Shown here: piece after piece, positions 11,936 through 23,313 of the stretch
Position numbering within the stretch: position 1 is the stretch's first letter
How the letters are laid out: each line of letters begins with the position of its first letter
Origin: Topomyia yanbarensis
Lineage: Eukaryota > Arthropoda > Insecta > Diptera > Culicidae
Assembly (NCBI RefSeq): GCF_030247195.1
Contig: NC_080671.1
Span: forward strand, 16,194,843-16,258,842
Reading direction: 5' to 3'
Length of the DNA: 64,000 bases
The notes under the pieces: model-generated
The model's database searches: none
What the model was told of the DNA's origin: nothing
Seen by the model: the letters and a program-made list of their open reading frames with translations, nothing else
Translations under genes and position numbers: made by a program

Positions 11936-12799
11936 ATTGGGCTTGGGAACATTGTGCAAAAACTAATCCGTTTAGGAGGCTACCATAATTTTTACCTGTT
12001 TATTTTATAATGTTAGTTATGGTTACACCAGAACATTGGTTTTGTCAATTTCTTGCAAATCGTTTTAACCTCATTTAAGTAATTTTCCAAACTTTAAAAT
12101 GGTAAAGAAAAAATATTTTATTTTTTCAGATTCTAGAAACTAAATGTACAGTTTCCCTGCTTGGAGTACATTTTAATTACGTCAAATAAAACGTGAACGA
12201 AATGGTTTTGAATGTAAGCTTCACCATCGTAAATCTTTATACATCGTTGTAATTTTCATTGATCTGTCAACACATACCATTCCTCAAATTAAAATTTGTA
12301 CAAATCCTATGTACTCCGAACGCAGACTAACCTGCGACGGGAACTTCGAAGTTGTTGGCACTTTGTAAATTCGAAAAGGAACAACTCGTCGGCGCCAAAG
12401 TAGGCGAGCTGTCGTCTGTGCGTTTTCACATACGTTAATATTGCTTTGTCAGCTAATTGTAAGCTGATCCTCGGTGATCCATTGTACCTGGTTTTGTTTT
12501 TAGCGTGCCCCAAGGAATAACCGGAACGACTCTTACCGTTACTCACAGTTACTGCCCCTTGGCAACAAGCAAAAAGTTTAAGAAAGAAAAGTTGGATTGC
12601 TTTGATAGATTTTTCCGGCTTTGGTGTTTCCCTATATGCTGCTAATGTATGAAGTGCGAATTCAACTGAATACCACCATCATTTCATATTCCCATTTTTA
12701 ATTCTACTATTCTCCTGAACTGGGTCCTAAACTCGCGCAATATGGCTTCCTCTGACAACGTGAGATGGAAGTCGAAATAAAATCGACTCCTCGGCTCAA
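11936..12799. other. No recognised gene
   Basis: Mixed A/T-rich sequence. A minus-strand open frame at 12307-12546 (79 codons) has no recognisable motif and no start or splice context that supports it. Nothing else defensible seen. Confidence 0.5.
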
Positions 12800-14280
12800 G
12801 ATACACCTAGGATCCTCGACCACGCCTTATGTGATCTTCTTCCGGCCAAAAGACATAAAAGTTTTTGAATCAATTGCAGCTTTCTCAAGCTTTGAGGGAA
12901 AGATATTCGGCCATGACAAAAATATCGAATATTCGCCCTGATAAGCTTCGGGTGATGATAAATAGTTTGAAGCAGGTAAATGATATTGCTGGCTACAAGC
13001 CCTTTACAAAGAAGTACAAGGTATATGTAACAGCGAGTTTGGTTGAAATCTGTGGGGTCGTCTCCGAATCGAGTTTGAATTGCGCAGATTTTATTGACCC
13101 CATGCTTCAACCGGTAAAGATACGGAACTGCTAACGTTTGCATTCAGCATCAGTCGCAGCTCTTGGGAAGAGGACATATGTCACCTCAGACTTCTACTGG
13201 GTGACCTTCGCAGGGTCTGCTTTACTCAACTACCTCACTTTTAACAAGATTCGTCTACCTGTACGTCTTTTTCTACCGCGGGTCATAAACTATATTAATT
13301 ACAAATGACTGGGACACACAATCTCCCATTGTAGCAATAAGGTTCGTTGTGGCAAATTCAGTGGGAATCATGTGGATGATTCCTGTGGAAAAGATGTTGT
13401 AAAGTGTCTCTACTGTGGAGAAAATGCAAATGAACTCCCAACATGTCCAGCGTACAAACGGCGCAAGGAGAAATTGAAGCGCTTTCCTCCGGAACGCTCT
13501 AAGCGATCTTTTGCGGAAATGCTCTCCACGGATATCTGTCCCTCTGCTCGAAATCGCTGCGGTTAGATTGCATGTAGAAGGTAATCCCAGACCCCAACAG
13601 TAGCGACTATCTGCCAATCGTAGTTACTATTGCTGACGGTTCAGGGCCACCGAGTGCAATCAACGTTATCGACAATACGCAACATTAGACACACCAAGAA
13701 ACGGAGTTACTGGCGCCGGTTCGTTGACATGCTAATGAGAGAATTATCGAGAGGCACTCTTTAGGACAGCGTACGTGAAACAGAAATAGTACTAACGAGA
13801 GCGTGGAATATTCAAACCGTCCCGGAACAGAAGATATACCACGGCGCGTCCCTTCATGTTACCGCAAACGAAACACCTTTTTCGACGGTGGAGTTCTTAC
13901 TTGCTCTTTTATCGTGTAACAATAAACTCAACTTGTTACAGAATCTGCCAGACTCTGCCAAAAGACGGTTGTTGAATTTATTAGTTAAGTTTCTTGAGGG
14001 TAACATCAATCCACATGATTGCAGACAAGTGAGTGTCATCACCATCCAAAAATCAGGAAAGCATCCGACCACAACTCGTATCGAGCGCCCTTCTTCGTAA
14101 CTTTGAATGACATTGACGAATGCTTAAGGCAGCTTGCAGATAGCTGTCGATTTGCAAGATACCTTGAAAAATTTGTGGAAGAAACCGAGCAAGTCGAACC
14201 AGCGCAACTACGGCTTCAATTAATAGATCAAACTATTGCTCAGGTTTCAACTTTCTAATATCTCGGGGTCTGGATCGACT
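12800..14280 (+). mobile_element. Family A non-LTR retrotransposon, copy 2, internally deleted
   Basis: The stretch from 13130 matches the start of the window (CATTCAGCAT and on), and the gag knuckles, EN tail, linker and RT pieces follow in the same order as in copy 1. Large parts are missing: gag joins the end of EN near 13525 (copy 1 positions about 415 to 1470), and RT fingers join the VNDID/LADD region near 14095 (about 2310 to 2745). RNase H is absent. The copy stops near 14280 at the equivalent of copy 1 position 3035. The deletions make it a pseudogene fossil. Confidence 0.8.
12865..13134 (+). pseudogene. Family A gag N-proximal segment
   Basis: An open frame of about 90 codons includes LRERYSAMTKISNIRPDKLR and ends at TAA just before the region shared with copy 1. 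It therefore supplies gag sequence lying upstream of the window start in copy 1. The frame has no ATG at its beginning. Downstream, at 13310-13440, knuckles LGHTISHC, CGKFSGNHVDDSC (second Cys changed to Phe) and CLYCGENANELPTC are in one frame, unlike copy 1. Confidence 0.55.
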
Positions 14281-14384
14281 GAGGAGGTTCAATGGGTGGG
14301 GGTGTTGAGGGGATGTTTGTGTGATATGTGGAGGAGTAACAGAATTAAATTCCCAGGACCCTGCCCCTGGATCCGCCACTGCTG

Positions 14385-15035
14385 TTTATATGGGAAATTC
14401 GCATGCAACCGCATACTTCAGAACGTAACCCAGGAACTCTAATTACAATGGAATTTAATGGCAGTCAATAGGGATACTGTAGCTTTCATTTGATACTAAA
14501 TTTGTGAACATCGGATCAGACATACCTGAGAGGCAGATGTGAATTCAATTCAGGAAATAAACCACTTCTCCGAAGCTTCCGGTTCCACCGAAGATGTCCA
14601 AAGTGATCAATGTTGGTTTGATTGGGCATCAGTGAGCTGTAGATATAAATCCATGCAATTTAGTACACGTTTTAGGAAGTATTGCATATTTTAGATAACA
14701 TGCTGATTCCCATTTATATGGGAATTTCATGCGTGACCGCACACTTCGACCCATAACTTCGGAACCGGAAGGCGGAATTACATGAAATTCAATAGCAGCC
14801 TAAGCAGAGCACTTCGCAGAGACTGAGTTTTATAAAATCGGTTTGGCTATCTCCGAGTAACCGATGTGCAATTGTTAGTCACATACATGCATATACACGC
14901 ATCTACACATACACACACAAACAGAACTTGACGAAATGAGTCAAATGGTATAAAAGACTCAGCCCTCCGCACCTCGGTTAAAAATGCGGTTTTCAGAATG
15001 CATAGTATTTCTATAGGAGAAAGACTAAAAATTGT
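14385..15035. repeat. GAGAAAGGC-type interspersed repeat, copy D
   Basis: Shares with the repeats at 32-40 kb, 54-56 kb and 57 kb the blocks 'TATATGGGAA..CGCA', 'AACTCCGGAACCGGAAG'-like, 'TTCATTTGAnACTAAnTTTGT', a short ACAY-type microsatellite (14882-14925), CTCAGCCCTCCGCACCTCGG and a terminal TTCTATAGGAGAAAGAC. It is more diverged than the others, so it is older. Oriented like the 32-kb copy. Non-coding. Confidence 0.7.
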
Positions 15036-16303
15036 TTTTTGCGTGTTGTAATACGAACACTCGTAAATGCATGATCGAAATCTAATTTTAAATTCTTAAA
15101 GAGTCGCATTTAAGCATCGATGCGAACCATTTAGTTCGCACATTATGGTCAGAAAGCAAACTCACAATCATATGTTGGGTGCCAACCACAGCTCGATTCT
15201 GATTTTTCCCCAAATCTTTCAACCCCTTTCACTCCACTTCAGGAGAAATCGGGCCAACTGTTCAATCGGTTCCTTCCTAATGGCACACTCGCAATATGGT
15301 ACCGGTCGATTCCGGGGATAAACATGTTCATATTCGCTTACCAGCCTCCAAATTGTCCCCGACGGCCGGCAGTGCGGTTCGATTGCAATTTCCAGCAGCC
15401 GTAAATTATGCGATAAATCAGTGTAAGCTTCCGAACCACGAGGTGAGTCGAATACGATGGCCATTTGTGCACAGTATGGACACCCGATGGTTCCGCGGTT
15501 TGGCTCGGTCCCAATCGAAGCGTACACGAAGCTGCTGGCTGGATCACTAAAACCCGTACCCGTTTGCCGATATTCCGGACACTGAGTGCTGCGTAAAACT
15601 CTCGGCACTAATTAGCCATAAAACGCCAACACACGCACGGTGATCCACCATCAGGCATTTCGCTGTACCGTTGAAAGATTTTTTCCTCGTTCTCTTGTTC
15701 AAAACAATCGTCCCATAAAACAGTGGACGCGACATAAAATTTAATGAAAATGTAAAGAAGTAGGTAATGATTGTTTCTTCCATTTAGGTTGACAATCGCC
15801 TGTGTCTTGTACCCATTCCATGCGATGAGGACAGACCGTGTTTTGTCCAAACAAGCTTTCGTTCGACCCACGCATTTGGATCCGAAATGGGGCATTTCAG
15901 TCTTCTGGTGTCAGGGGCTAACGGCAGGTTGTGAAAGAAAGTACCAGTGATCTACAATATCGCCAACCGCAACACCACCCTGCGGCGGAACGTGCGGCTT
16001 GAATGGTTATGTCTTCTTTGTGGCTTGGTATTTACACCTGATACGCCGGCAAAGTGATTGATACTTTTCCTTTTTGGCCAAGATGTTGGTTCGAATCTCA
16101 ACGTCGTGTTATTTATACCGGTTCAGAGTAGAGAGTTGAAAGATTATTGATTAGACCGACACAGATCGGGACACCGCTCAATCGAATGTTAATGCGTTCC
16201 ATCGGCCTCTTACATGCATCTACACAACAAAAATTCAAGTAAACAGCAGCCGAACCAGTTCAAGCTTCAGTGGATTCAATAAGAAAAAATATCTCCATCA
16301 CTT
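15036..16303. other. Unassigned; GC-richer island at 15200-16100
   Basis: Two overlapping minus-strand open frames (15219-15608, 129 codons; 15608-15895, 95 codons) fall in a stretch that is more GC-rich than its surroundings. I recognise no domain, and no splice sites join them convincingly. The stretch could be a decayed exon or conserved non-coding DNA. No repeat structure noted. Confidence 0.4.
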
Positions 16304-16305
16304 TA

Positions 16306-17226
16306 AGGGAGAGTGAGGACACTTGATCCTTGGGGATATTTGATTCCCTGGCAATATCAAAAGAAAATGAAGTATTTGGCCGTTTATGATGTTTAGGAAA
16401 ACAATCTGATGTATTATATTTGGTTTGGAAAAGTTAAATAATATTTTAGAAATTATGTGTTCAAATCCGTCTCGAGGATCCTTTTACAAATTTTTTGAAC
16501 GGTTGTATGTTATCATCGAATTAATTTTATACACATATTTTCAAGTACGATTACTTTCTAAGGACTTTTGTCTAGAAAAACACGTTTTTCGAATAAAAAG
16601 TTTCACAACACAAACAAACAATTTAAATTTTGTTTACTTCATACAATAGGTATCTTTGATCCCTGTAACACTGGGTATTCTTGATCCCTATCATTAGTTC
16701 TCTCAAACACTTTCCAAATGTACAGAAATAGAAAAACATCATTTCCATAAAGTACCTGGGACCATAAATTGATCTAACAGATTTTTTGCCGTGAGCAAAT
16801 ATGGTATAAGTTATGGAAGATCGGAAAAGCAAGTTAAACAGCACTGATTTACTGCAAATACTTGTATTTACTTTCTACTGTGGTTAAAGTTTGTCGTGCA
16901 TCTAAAAAGATAGTCTTATTAATTAATTTGTCGGGATAGGTGATTAGCTGAACTTTCATGCCTATAAGTGGTGTGCTTTGTTTCTTTAGCCCTAGTAGGC
17001 GGGTGATCAAGTTACCACACGATTTTACAAAAACCTCGTTTTGAAATGATTTTCAAAACTGTTCATACTAGTGACAGGACATAGTATTCGGATTTAAACA
17101 TTATTCATAGCTTTTACAATACCAATTGACTACAAGCTGGCAAACTTTGCATTTAAATTTTTTTTTATTTCATTGAGAAGTTATGAGAATAAAACAAAAG
17201 TGGGATCAAGCGTACCCACTCTCCCC
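16306..17226. mobile_element. 921-bp TA-flanked MITE
   Basis: The left end AGGGAGAGTGAGGACACTTG and the right end (reverse complement) GGGGAGAGTGGGTACGCTTG are inverted repeats, bordered by TA at 16304-16305 and 17227-17228. Internal TTGATCCCTnnnA motifs repeat the subterminal sequence (near 16650 and 16682). Short open frames inside (16425-16649 plus, 16623-16844 minus) have no recognisable product. Structure fits a non-autonomous Tc1/mariner-type element. Confidence 0.7.
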
Positions 17227-17228
17227 TA

Positions 17229-19031
17229 CGATTTAAGTTTTAAGATTCAAAAGGATGCACAGTGGCACGACGAGTGACAAAACCCCAAAAATCAATGTCT
17301 TGTTTTTTTTGCAAATATTTATTTTATTTTTCTCTCAGTTTGAATAAAGGTATCTCAAAATTTTACTATAATCGGATGAAAAATGAATTTTTAACATGTC
17401 GTTGAAGCAAGTGACGTCGAGGATTTCTGTTTAATTCAATTAATTAGAATTTTTAGTACCTTAGAGTTTCAAATGGCGATATCTCAAGAACTACACAACC
17501 GATTAGAGCAATTTTAAGTTCGTTGAAAAAAAGAATGAATATGCTAAACCATAGATGGGAGATTTTTGTGCAAAACTGATTTACGTTTGTTCTGCATCAA
17601 AAAAATCCAATTAAAAAGTTTCTTATCATATCAGTAATTTATCTTTATACGTCTTCCAATTTTTGAGATGGTCTCCCATGGATCACTTATTATGAATCTG
17701 ACTCAAAATTTAGTATAGTTTCAAGATATATATGGCTCATCTTGCGCATTTTTGCGCCGAAGTTGGTATATCTATATTTTTGAAAATACCCATATGAAGA
17801 CGCCCTGTAGCTCATAAATCTCCTTACAAATTAATTGCCTAAACAACATTAAATTACTGAAAAATCAGTGATTTTTACTAGTTTTGTCAACCATTTCTGC
17901 TATCCGATGAGATTGGCTACTATGATTAATGTTTATATTAACCCTTTAACGACCAACGCATTCAAATGGATTTAAATAAAAGTAGTTGAAAAAATGAAAT
18001 ATGGAATATCAAAACTGATAGCAGAAATGGATTCAGCGAAATTAGTTAAAACCCCAAGTTTTAGCCACATAGACCAATTTTTATAATTTTGTCACAACTT
18101 TGTATGAACAGGTCCCACTTTGCGGATGGTGTTGGTTTTGAAATTAAACTTGACTCAAACATTGTTTTTTTTTGTATCCAATCTGTTTCTTTGGTTTTAG
18201 TTACATTTTTGTTAACATTTAACGGATACAGAGTGATTTTTTTAGACTGGGGTTATAATTGGATTAACAAAATTTAGATTTATAGCATAGGAGACTCGGG
18301 AACAACATTATCAGTGGCAGAAAAATTTCTGAGGTGGCCCCCCCATTTTTCACAAAGTGGTGAATTTTGCAAAACATGTTTTAATTTTATTGTTTAAGTA
18401 CCCCCAAACATCTTCGGGAAATATTTTGTCGTTATTCGAAATATTTCCAATAGTTTTAGTTAATTGAAAATTTATACACCTTTTTACTGTAATATTTTTA
18501 CAGCTAAAGCTTAATTTCGAATTGCACCAAATTTCACTGATGGTTTAACAAATGTTTAGTCTAGAAAATGTCGAAAAAAGTTTTAACAAATGTTAACTAT
18601 TTCTACTATTTTTTAAACAATTAAAAAAAATGCTGTTTTAAATGGTTTCTTCACGCGATATTCATACCGTTTAAGTTGTAAAATGTTCCATATTTTATCA
18701 GCATTCAATTCCAAAAAAAATTTTTGAGCAAACATAAGGTTTTTAAAATATTTGATTTTTTGTGTTACCCGGCATGCGAAAAACAACGCGCGAGCGAAAC
18801 AATCGCTGGTCGCCACGGCACGCTTGGACCAACATTGCATGAGCGAGTCGGTGGGAGCTCGCCAAGTCTCTGACCACATCAAATTCAAAGCTAGAGAATG
18901 ATTTTCGTTGCGAAAACAATTTAAATTCTATGAAGGTATGTAGCCATATTTATATCGAATAGTTAATATACGTCTAGTGTAGTACAATGTCTATTTTGCA
19001 AAACCCACTTGTGAACATGAATAAATATTAA
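17229..19031. other. A/T-rich non-coding DNA, no recognised gene
   Basis: Very A/T-rich with long A and T runs. Open frames at 18089-18277 (plus) and 18613-18888 (minus) are low-complexity. I could not pair inverted ends for this stretch and see no coding signal. Confidence 0.5.
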
Positions 19032-19033
19032 TA

Positions 19034-19506
19034 GGGTGGGTGCTCCTATAGTTGAGGTGCACCAATAGTTTCAGTAGTGGGTTATACGCCTAATTAAGGT
19101 ACCAAGCATCAACAAATATTTTTTTATCGATTCATCGCACTAAAATCGCACAATAAAACTGGTATCCTTGAAATTTGCTCAAAAAACTTTAAAAAAATTG
19201 ATGTTCTTTGGATTTTGAGTAGGTGCTCCCTTGCACCTATAGTTGACATAGTGTACCTATAGTTGCGAGTCTCATAAGACAACAATAGGATCAGATATTA
19301 GCGATTGCACCACTATTGGAACATGTGTTCCTATAGTGGTTCAAGCGGTTTTGAATACATAAATTGGTTACTAAACAATCTTTGTATTTTTCCTATGAAG
19401 TAGGGATTGAAAGCTTTCGTTTAATGTATTAACATTGACAATGGGTCTATTCATAGATTTTTAGCAAAAGCTTTCCTTGAGTATTCGATTATTGGAACAT
19501 CCACCC
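19034..19506. mobile_element. 473-bp TA-flanked MITE with internal CCTATAGTTG repeats
   Basis: The ends GGGTGGGTGCTCCTATAGTT (left) and GGGTGGATGTTCCAATAATC (right, reverse complement) are imperfect inverted repeats flanked by TA at 19032-19033 and 19507-19508. The motif CACCTATAGTTG or close variants occurs repeatedly inside in both orientations (near 19048, 19232, 19255, 19310 and 19330). No coding capacity. Confidence 0.65.
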
Positions 19507-19508
19507 TA

Positions 19509-20581
19509 ATTGTCGAAGTTATAACCATTTCCACAAAAGCGCGTTTTCTCTAAGAGATTTGCCGTGACTACGATTATTGTATAACAGCTCAATTGAAAAC
19601 ATAAAAGCAAAAAAAGTCATAAGTACAGGCACTTGTGGTGTCCTCGAACTATGCATTGTAATTTTTTTATTTTTGCGAACGGGGACGATTTTTCCAAAAA
19701 AATCCATTATTTTTCTATTATCACTGAGATTTTTTTTTAAGAAATTCATAACATTGATATGAAAATTTTGACGAAAAAATGGAATCATTCAAGGACACGA
19801 CAGTTAAATTACAAACAATTTAAAAAAAAGAAATTTGACATCGGTTGAAAACATTTTCGGCAATCGTAGTCACAGCAAACACATTTTTGTAAAAACACGA
19901 TTTCGAGATAATCACGTGCAAAGTTTCTAGTATATACCCGGGACCTCATTAGGGAATAGTGAAATACGCTATAATGTTGGTTCTACTGCTTGGATATTTA
20001 TAATAATTTGGAAAAACATTCTAAAGAACTTATACTGCCGCTCTACGTATAATTGTCTCATGTGTATTGGGTATTCCATTGCACATGGAGTAGTTTTGCG
20101 TATAACGATAAGAAAGACAAAAGAATAGTTATTGTTTCGATTTTTGTATCTACACATATATCCTTTTAATTTAAGTGAACATCTGTAGTCATTTTTGGCA
20201 TATTCGAAATATTGGAAAGAAATTGAAATTGTTGCTCCACGTCAACTACCAAAAAATATATCTGTTTCATTCATGATTTACATAAAGAATATCAGTTGAT
20301 AATTCCAAAATGATTTTTAAAACATATGCTTGACATATTAATTTATGTATCCATTGCATCTGCTGCAAAACCGGAAGCAAATAAATTTTTAATCCTGTGC
20401 AGTTACGAAAATGTAGAAGCCTTGGGGTGTCTTGATTTTTCTAGCATTTAGAGTATTTTTCTAGTAATGCTATTTAGTTAACGAATGGTTTGTTCGTTTT
20501 TGCACGTTGTTATTCTCGTTCGTTGGCGCGTACATCGCCTTCCTTGTTCGCCCGAAATATCGAGTACACTCTTATGGCGTT
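19509..20581. other. No recognised gene
   Basis: A/T-rich. Overlapping short open frames on both strands at 19519-19788 and a minus frame at 19969-20157 carry no motif. Nothing else defensible. Confidence 0.5.
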
Positions 20582-20698
20582 TTCGTTTTTTCTTGGTGCT
20601 ACGCCGGTGTAGTGCAAAGAAAAAGATAGACTGATTACACCCAAGTGTGAATGAGTGTAGCACCGACTACACCGGTGTAGTGCACTGTCAAAAACGAA
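20582..20698. mobile_element. 117-bp palindrome-rich MITE, copy 1
   Basis: The ends TTCGTTTTT and AAAAACGAA are inverted. Inside, GCTACGCCGGTGTAGTGCA at the left and CTACACCGGTGTAGTGCA at the right flank a short core; CTACACCGGTGTAG is a perfect 14-bp palindrome. A second copy lies at 50242-50359. The ends are too short to name a superfamily. Confidence 0.65.
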
Positions 20699-21239
20699 TA
20701 TACCATTAGTAGTCCATGCTCTTCGTGCATCCACACTCGCGCGTGCTCTTCAACGCATTTCACGCTTGCGAGATAACAAAGCACACGAGACTTTGCGAGA
20801 AAAATTTCCTGGATATGCTTCTCGCTCGTTTCGCAACACAACACAACATAACAAGACTATAAATACATGAGCTTGTAAGTTAACGTATTATTTGTTTGAT
20901 AGTTTTTGAAAATATAATCTGGATTTGTCTAATCTTTTCACTATTACCAATTCTGTGATATTGTAGCATGATAGAAGTCGTGAAATTGTGCGTGGGCGCA
21001 CGGGGGCGAAGATTAAATTTAGGGGGACGAAAATTGAAACACATCTTGATTTAGAATATTGTTATTTTTTCGTTAATTAAATGTTTTAAATCACTTTTAT
21101 TCAGGATTATTGGATACTATATGATACGTGATGAGAATGATAAAATAAAATTAGTTAGAGCAATTCAAAATTGTTGAAATTTAAAGTTTTCCGCAAACAA
21201 ATGTTTTAGGGGGGCGAATTATAGTACATTTACCCTACA
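20699..21239. other. Unassigned, with possible MITE end at 20995-21235
   Basis: Contains two similar motifs, GGGGGCGAAGATTAAATTTA near 21003 and AGGGGGGCGAATTATAGTAC near 21210. They may be parts of a small repeat, but matching ends were not established. No gene seen. Confidence 0.35.
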
Positions 21240-21890
21240 AGATCCAAAAAGTACAGGAAACAACAGCAATTCACAAACTGGAGAGAGTAAAGAGCGAAGG
21301 TGTTGTTAACGAGGGCCGTGAATGGAATGCAGAATATATTCTATTTACGAATGAAAAAAATCTTCACTGTCCAGCAGTGCATAAATAAGCTAAACAATAG
21401 GATATGGTTGACGGAAAAAATCACTGAACAATTCGGCTGTTTTAATGGCGATTCGTCGACAAAACCTGCTCCAATGATGGTTGGGAAGGAACTACTCTCA
21501 ATAGTTTAACTCTATTGGTTTTTGTTCCTGAGGGAATTTATCTCAGTGTACTGGAACCATGAGCCCATGCTCATTTCGCTTCAACGCCTTGGGTTTTCCA
21601 ACAGGATTCAGAACTGACGCATAAAGCAAAACGCACTTTCCAGGGTTCATTTCCAGTACCGAATTGCCAGCAAATTCACCAAATCTTAACCCGATGGATT
21701 ATTCTGTATGGAGTATGTTAGAAGCCAAGGTCTGTTACAAAAAATATGACAGCGTAGAAGCTCTCAAAAAATATCAAATTCTAGAAGAACCCGCCGTACA
21801 ATGCGTTCTTAGGTCGTCTGAAGCAGGCCATTGCACTCAAAGGCGGACAACTTGAATTTCGTCGGAAAAATATGAAAATTGAACTATTTT
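21240..21890 (+). pseudogene. Tc1/mariner/ITm-type transposase relic
   Basis: The plus strand carries ILFTNEKN near 21337 (the usual first catalytic Asp of the F-T-D-E motif reads Asn). After a frame change come IFTVQQCINKLNNRIWLTEK (21360-21420) and SPNLNPMDYSVWSMLEAKVC (21675-21735), which matches the third catalytic motif region, with Asp at the expected place. The catalytic triad region cuts and joins DNA in active relatives. This copy is broken by frame changes, the D-to-N change and missing N-terminal DNA-binding region. Subfamily (DD37D/E or other) is not resolved. Confidence 0.7.
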
Positions 21891-22012
21891 TAAGTAAAAT
21901 GAAATTTGAAATTAATAAACAATAATTTCGCTTAATTTTTATATTGATTTTCGTGAGTCACTACAATTGCGGGACCCTGGTTAAAACCACTAAATTTGTT
22001 ATGGAATTTGCG

Positions 22013-22370
22013 TTTCGACTTCGTATCATCAGAATCCGACACTAACTTCGTGACAGGACTAAGCTAGTGCCGGATTGACGTTAGCTCTAAAAACGAACGC
22101 ACGATTTATTTCCGAGTGAACCTCTAGTACTGCTTTATGTCCCGCAAGAAAAGTAGTTTATTTTAAGCTGATGAGAACTAATGAAATTGAAACATTTAAT
22201 TTGGCTCAGCAAGCGTCAATCCGGCGTTAGCTTGGTCTTGTCACTAAATTAGTGTCGGATTCTGATGAGACGAAGTCGAAATGAAATGTTTCGATTTAAT
22301 TTGTTTCCATCAGCTTAAAATGAACTAACGTGACATCACGCTAGGGGTTTGCTCGGAAACACAAATCGTG
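22013..22370. repeat. Interleaved double inverted repeat (L-A-L'-A')
   Basis: L at 22013-22081 (TTTCGACTTCGTATCATCAG onward) is inverted at 22213-22281. A at 22100-22200 (CACGATTTATTTCCGAGTGA onward) is inverted at 22281-22370. The two inverted pairs interleave, so the strand could fold either as one long A hairpin or as an L hairpin, not both. Probably a foldback-type MITE; no coding capacity. Confidence 0.75.
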
Positions 22371-22683
22371 TATTCGGTTGTAGAGCCTTAATAAAACTTA
22401 TAGATATGATATTGTTTCTAACTCAATGTGGTAAGGAGCTATTGGCATTATAGGTTAATTAGCTGGTACTATTCTTTCAGTGTGATCATACTGTAATAGC
22501 ATTTTACACATCTCTACCTTTCCTTCTTGTTTTTCGTTGTTCGATCAATGTTTGATACATTCAAAGATATGCAAATCTCTCGACGATCGGCTGTACGGAG
22601 CTACAGTTTAATATTCACGAGAATTTTCCAATTAAATCAAGTATATAAAAAGTTCTGAACAGCCGACTAAGCAGAACAATTAA

Positions 22684-23309
22684 CCCATCATTGCCCAACT
22701 TATTTTTCACGCGCATCACAAATTGTGTTTTCCGATCGAAGAAAAATGATGTGGTCATTCCAGTAAAATTATTTTTGTACTCAAAGTAGCTGATATTATA
22801 AAGAACAACCAGTGAAAATTTAAGATTGATCGGGTAATCGGTTCCTGAGATATCGTGATAGCCGCGAATGAACTTTTCAACAAAATACAACTCCGAGATA
22901 ATCGAGTTTTACTGTCGGTGCAACGAGTCAACGGTCTAGCGTATCAAACACTACGTACCGCCTACAAGTGGTGAATGGGTAGTGGTCTATGAATAGCTGT
23001 AACTTAAGTTGTAGTATTCCGATCTTAATGAAACTTTGAGAAAATTTTCCTCAGCGTATGTTGTTTCAGAATATCTAATTTACAAAAATTCGATTTTTTT
23101 CATCCTAAAAAAATGTGTAACCCCTTAAGTGAAAATTGATTAAAAACAAAACATAAACACCGGTTCAACCACTCTAACTTCTCTAAACATATTCTGCAAG
23201 AGTATATGAACAATATTAACTCGTTGATAATGCCTGTTCTGCATTATTAATTGAGTAATAGGAGTTATTCTTAGCACCTACTATATATAGTAGGTTGGGC
23301 AATAATGGG
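22684..23309. mobile_element. 626-bp TTAA-flanked MITE (piggyBac-like)
   Basis: Ends CCCATCATTGCCCAACTTAT (left) and CCCATTATTGCCCAACCTAC (right, reverse complement) are inverted repeats flanked by TTAA at 22680-22683 and 23310-23313. TTAA target choice with CCC-starting ends is characteristic of piggyBac elements. No transposase is present, so it is non-autonomous. The minus open frame at 22615-22890 crosses its border and is not a gene. Confidence 0.8.
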
Positions 23310-23313
23310 TTAA

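Noticed and set aside
15219..15895. Two adjacent minus-strand frames in a GC-richer island as a host gene
   Set aside because: No recognisable domain, no convincing splice sites, and no conservation that could be judged here; left as unassigned.
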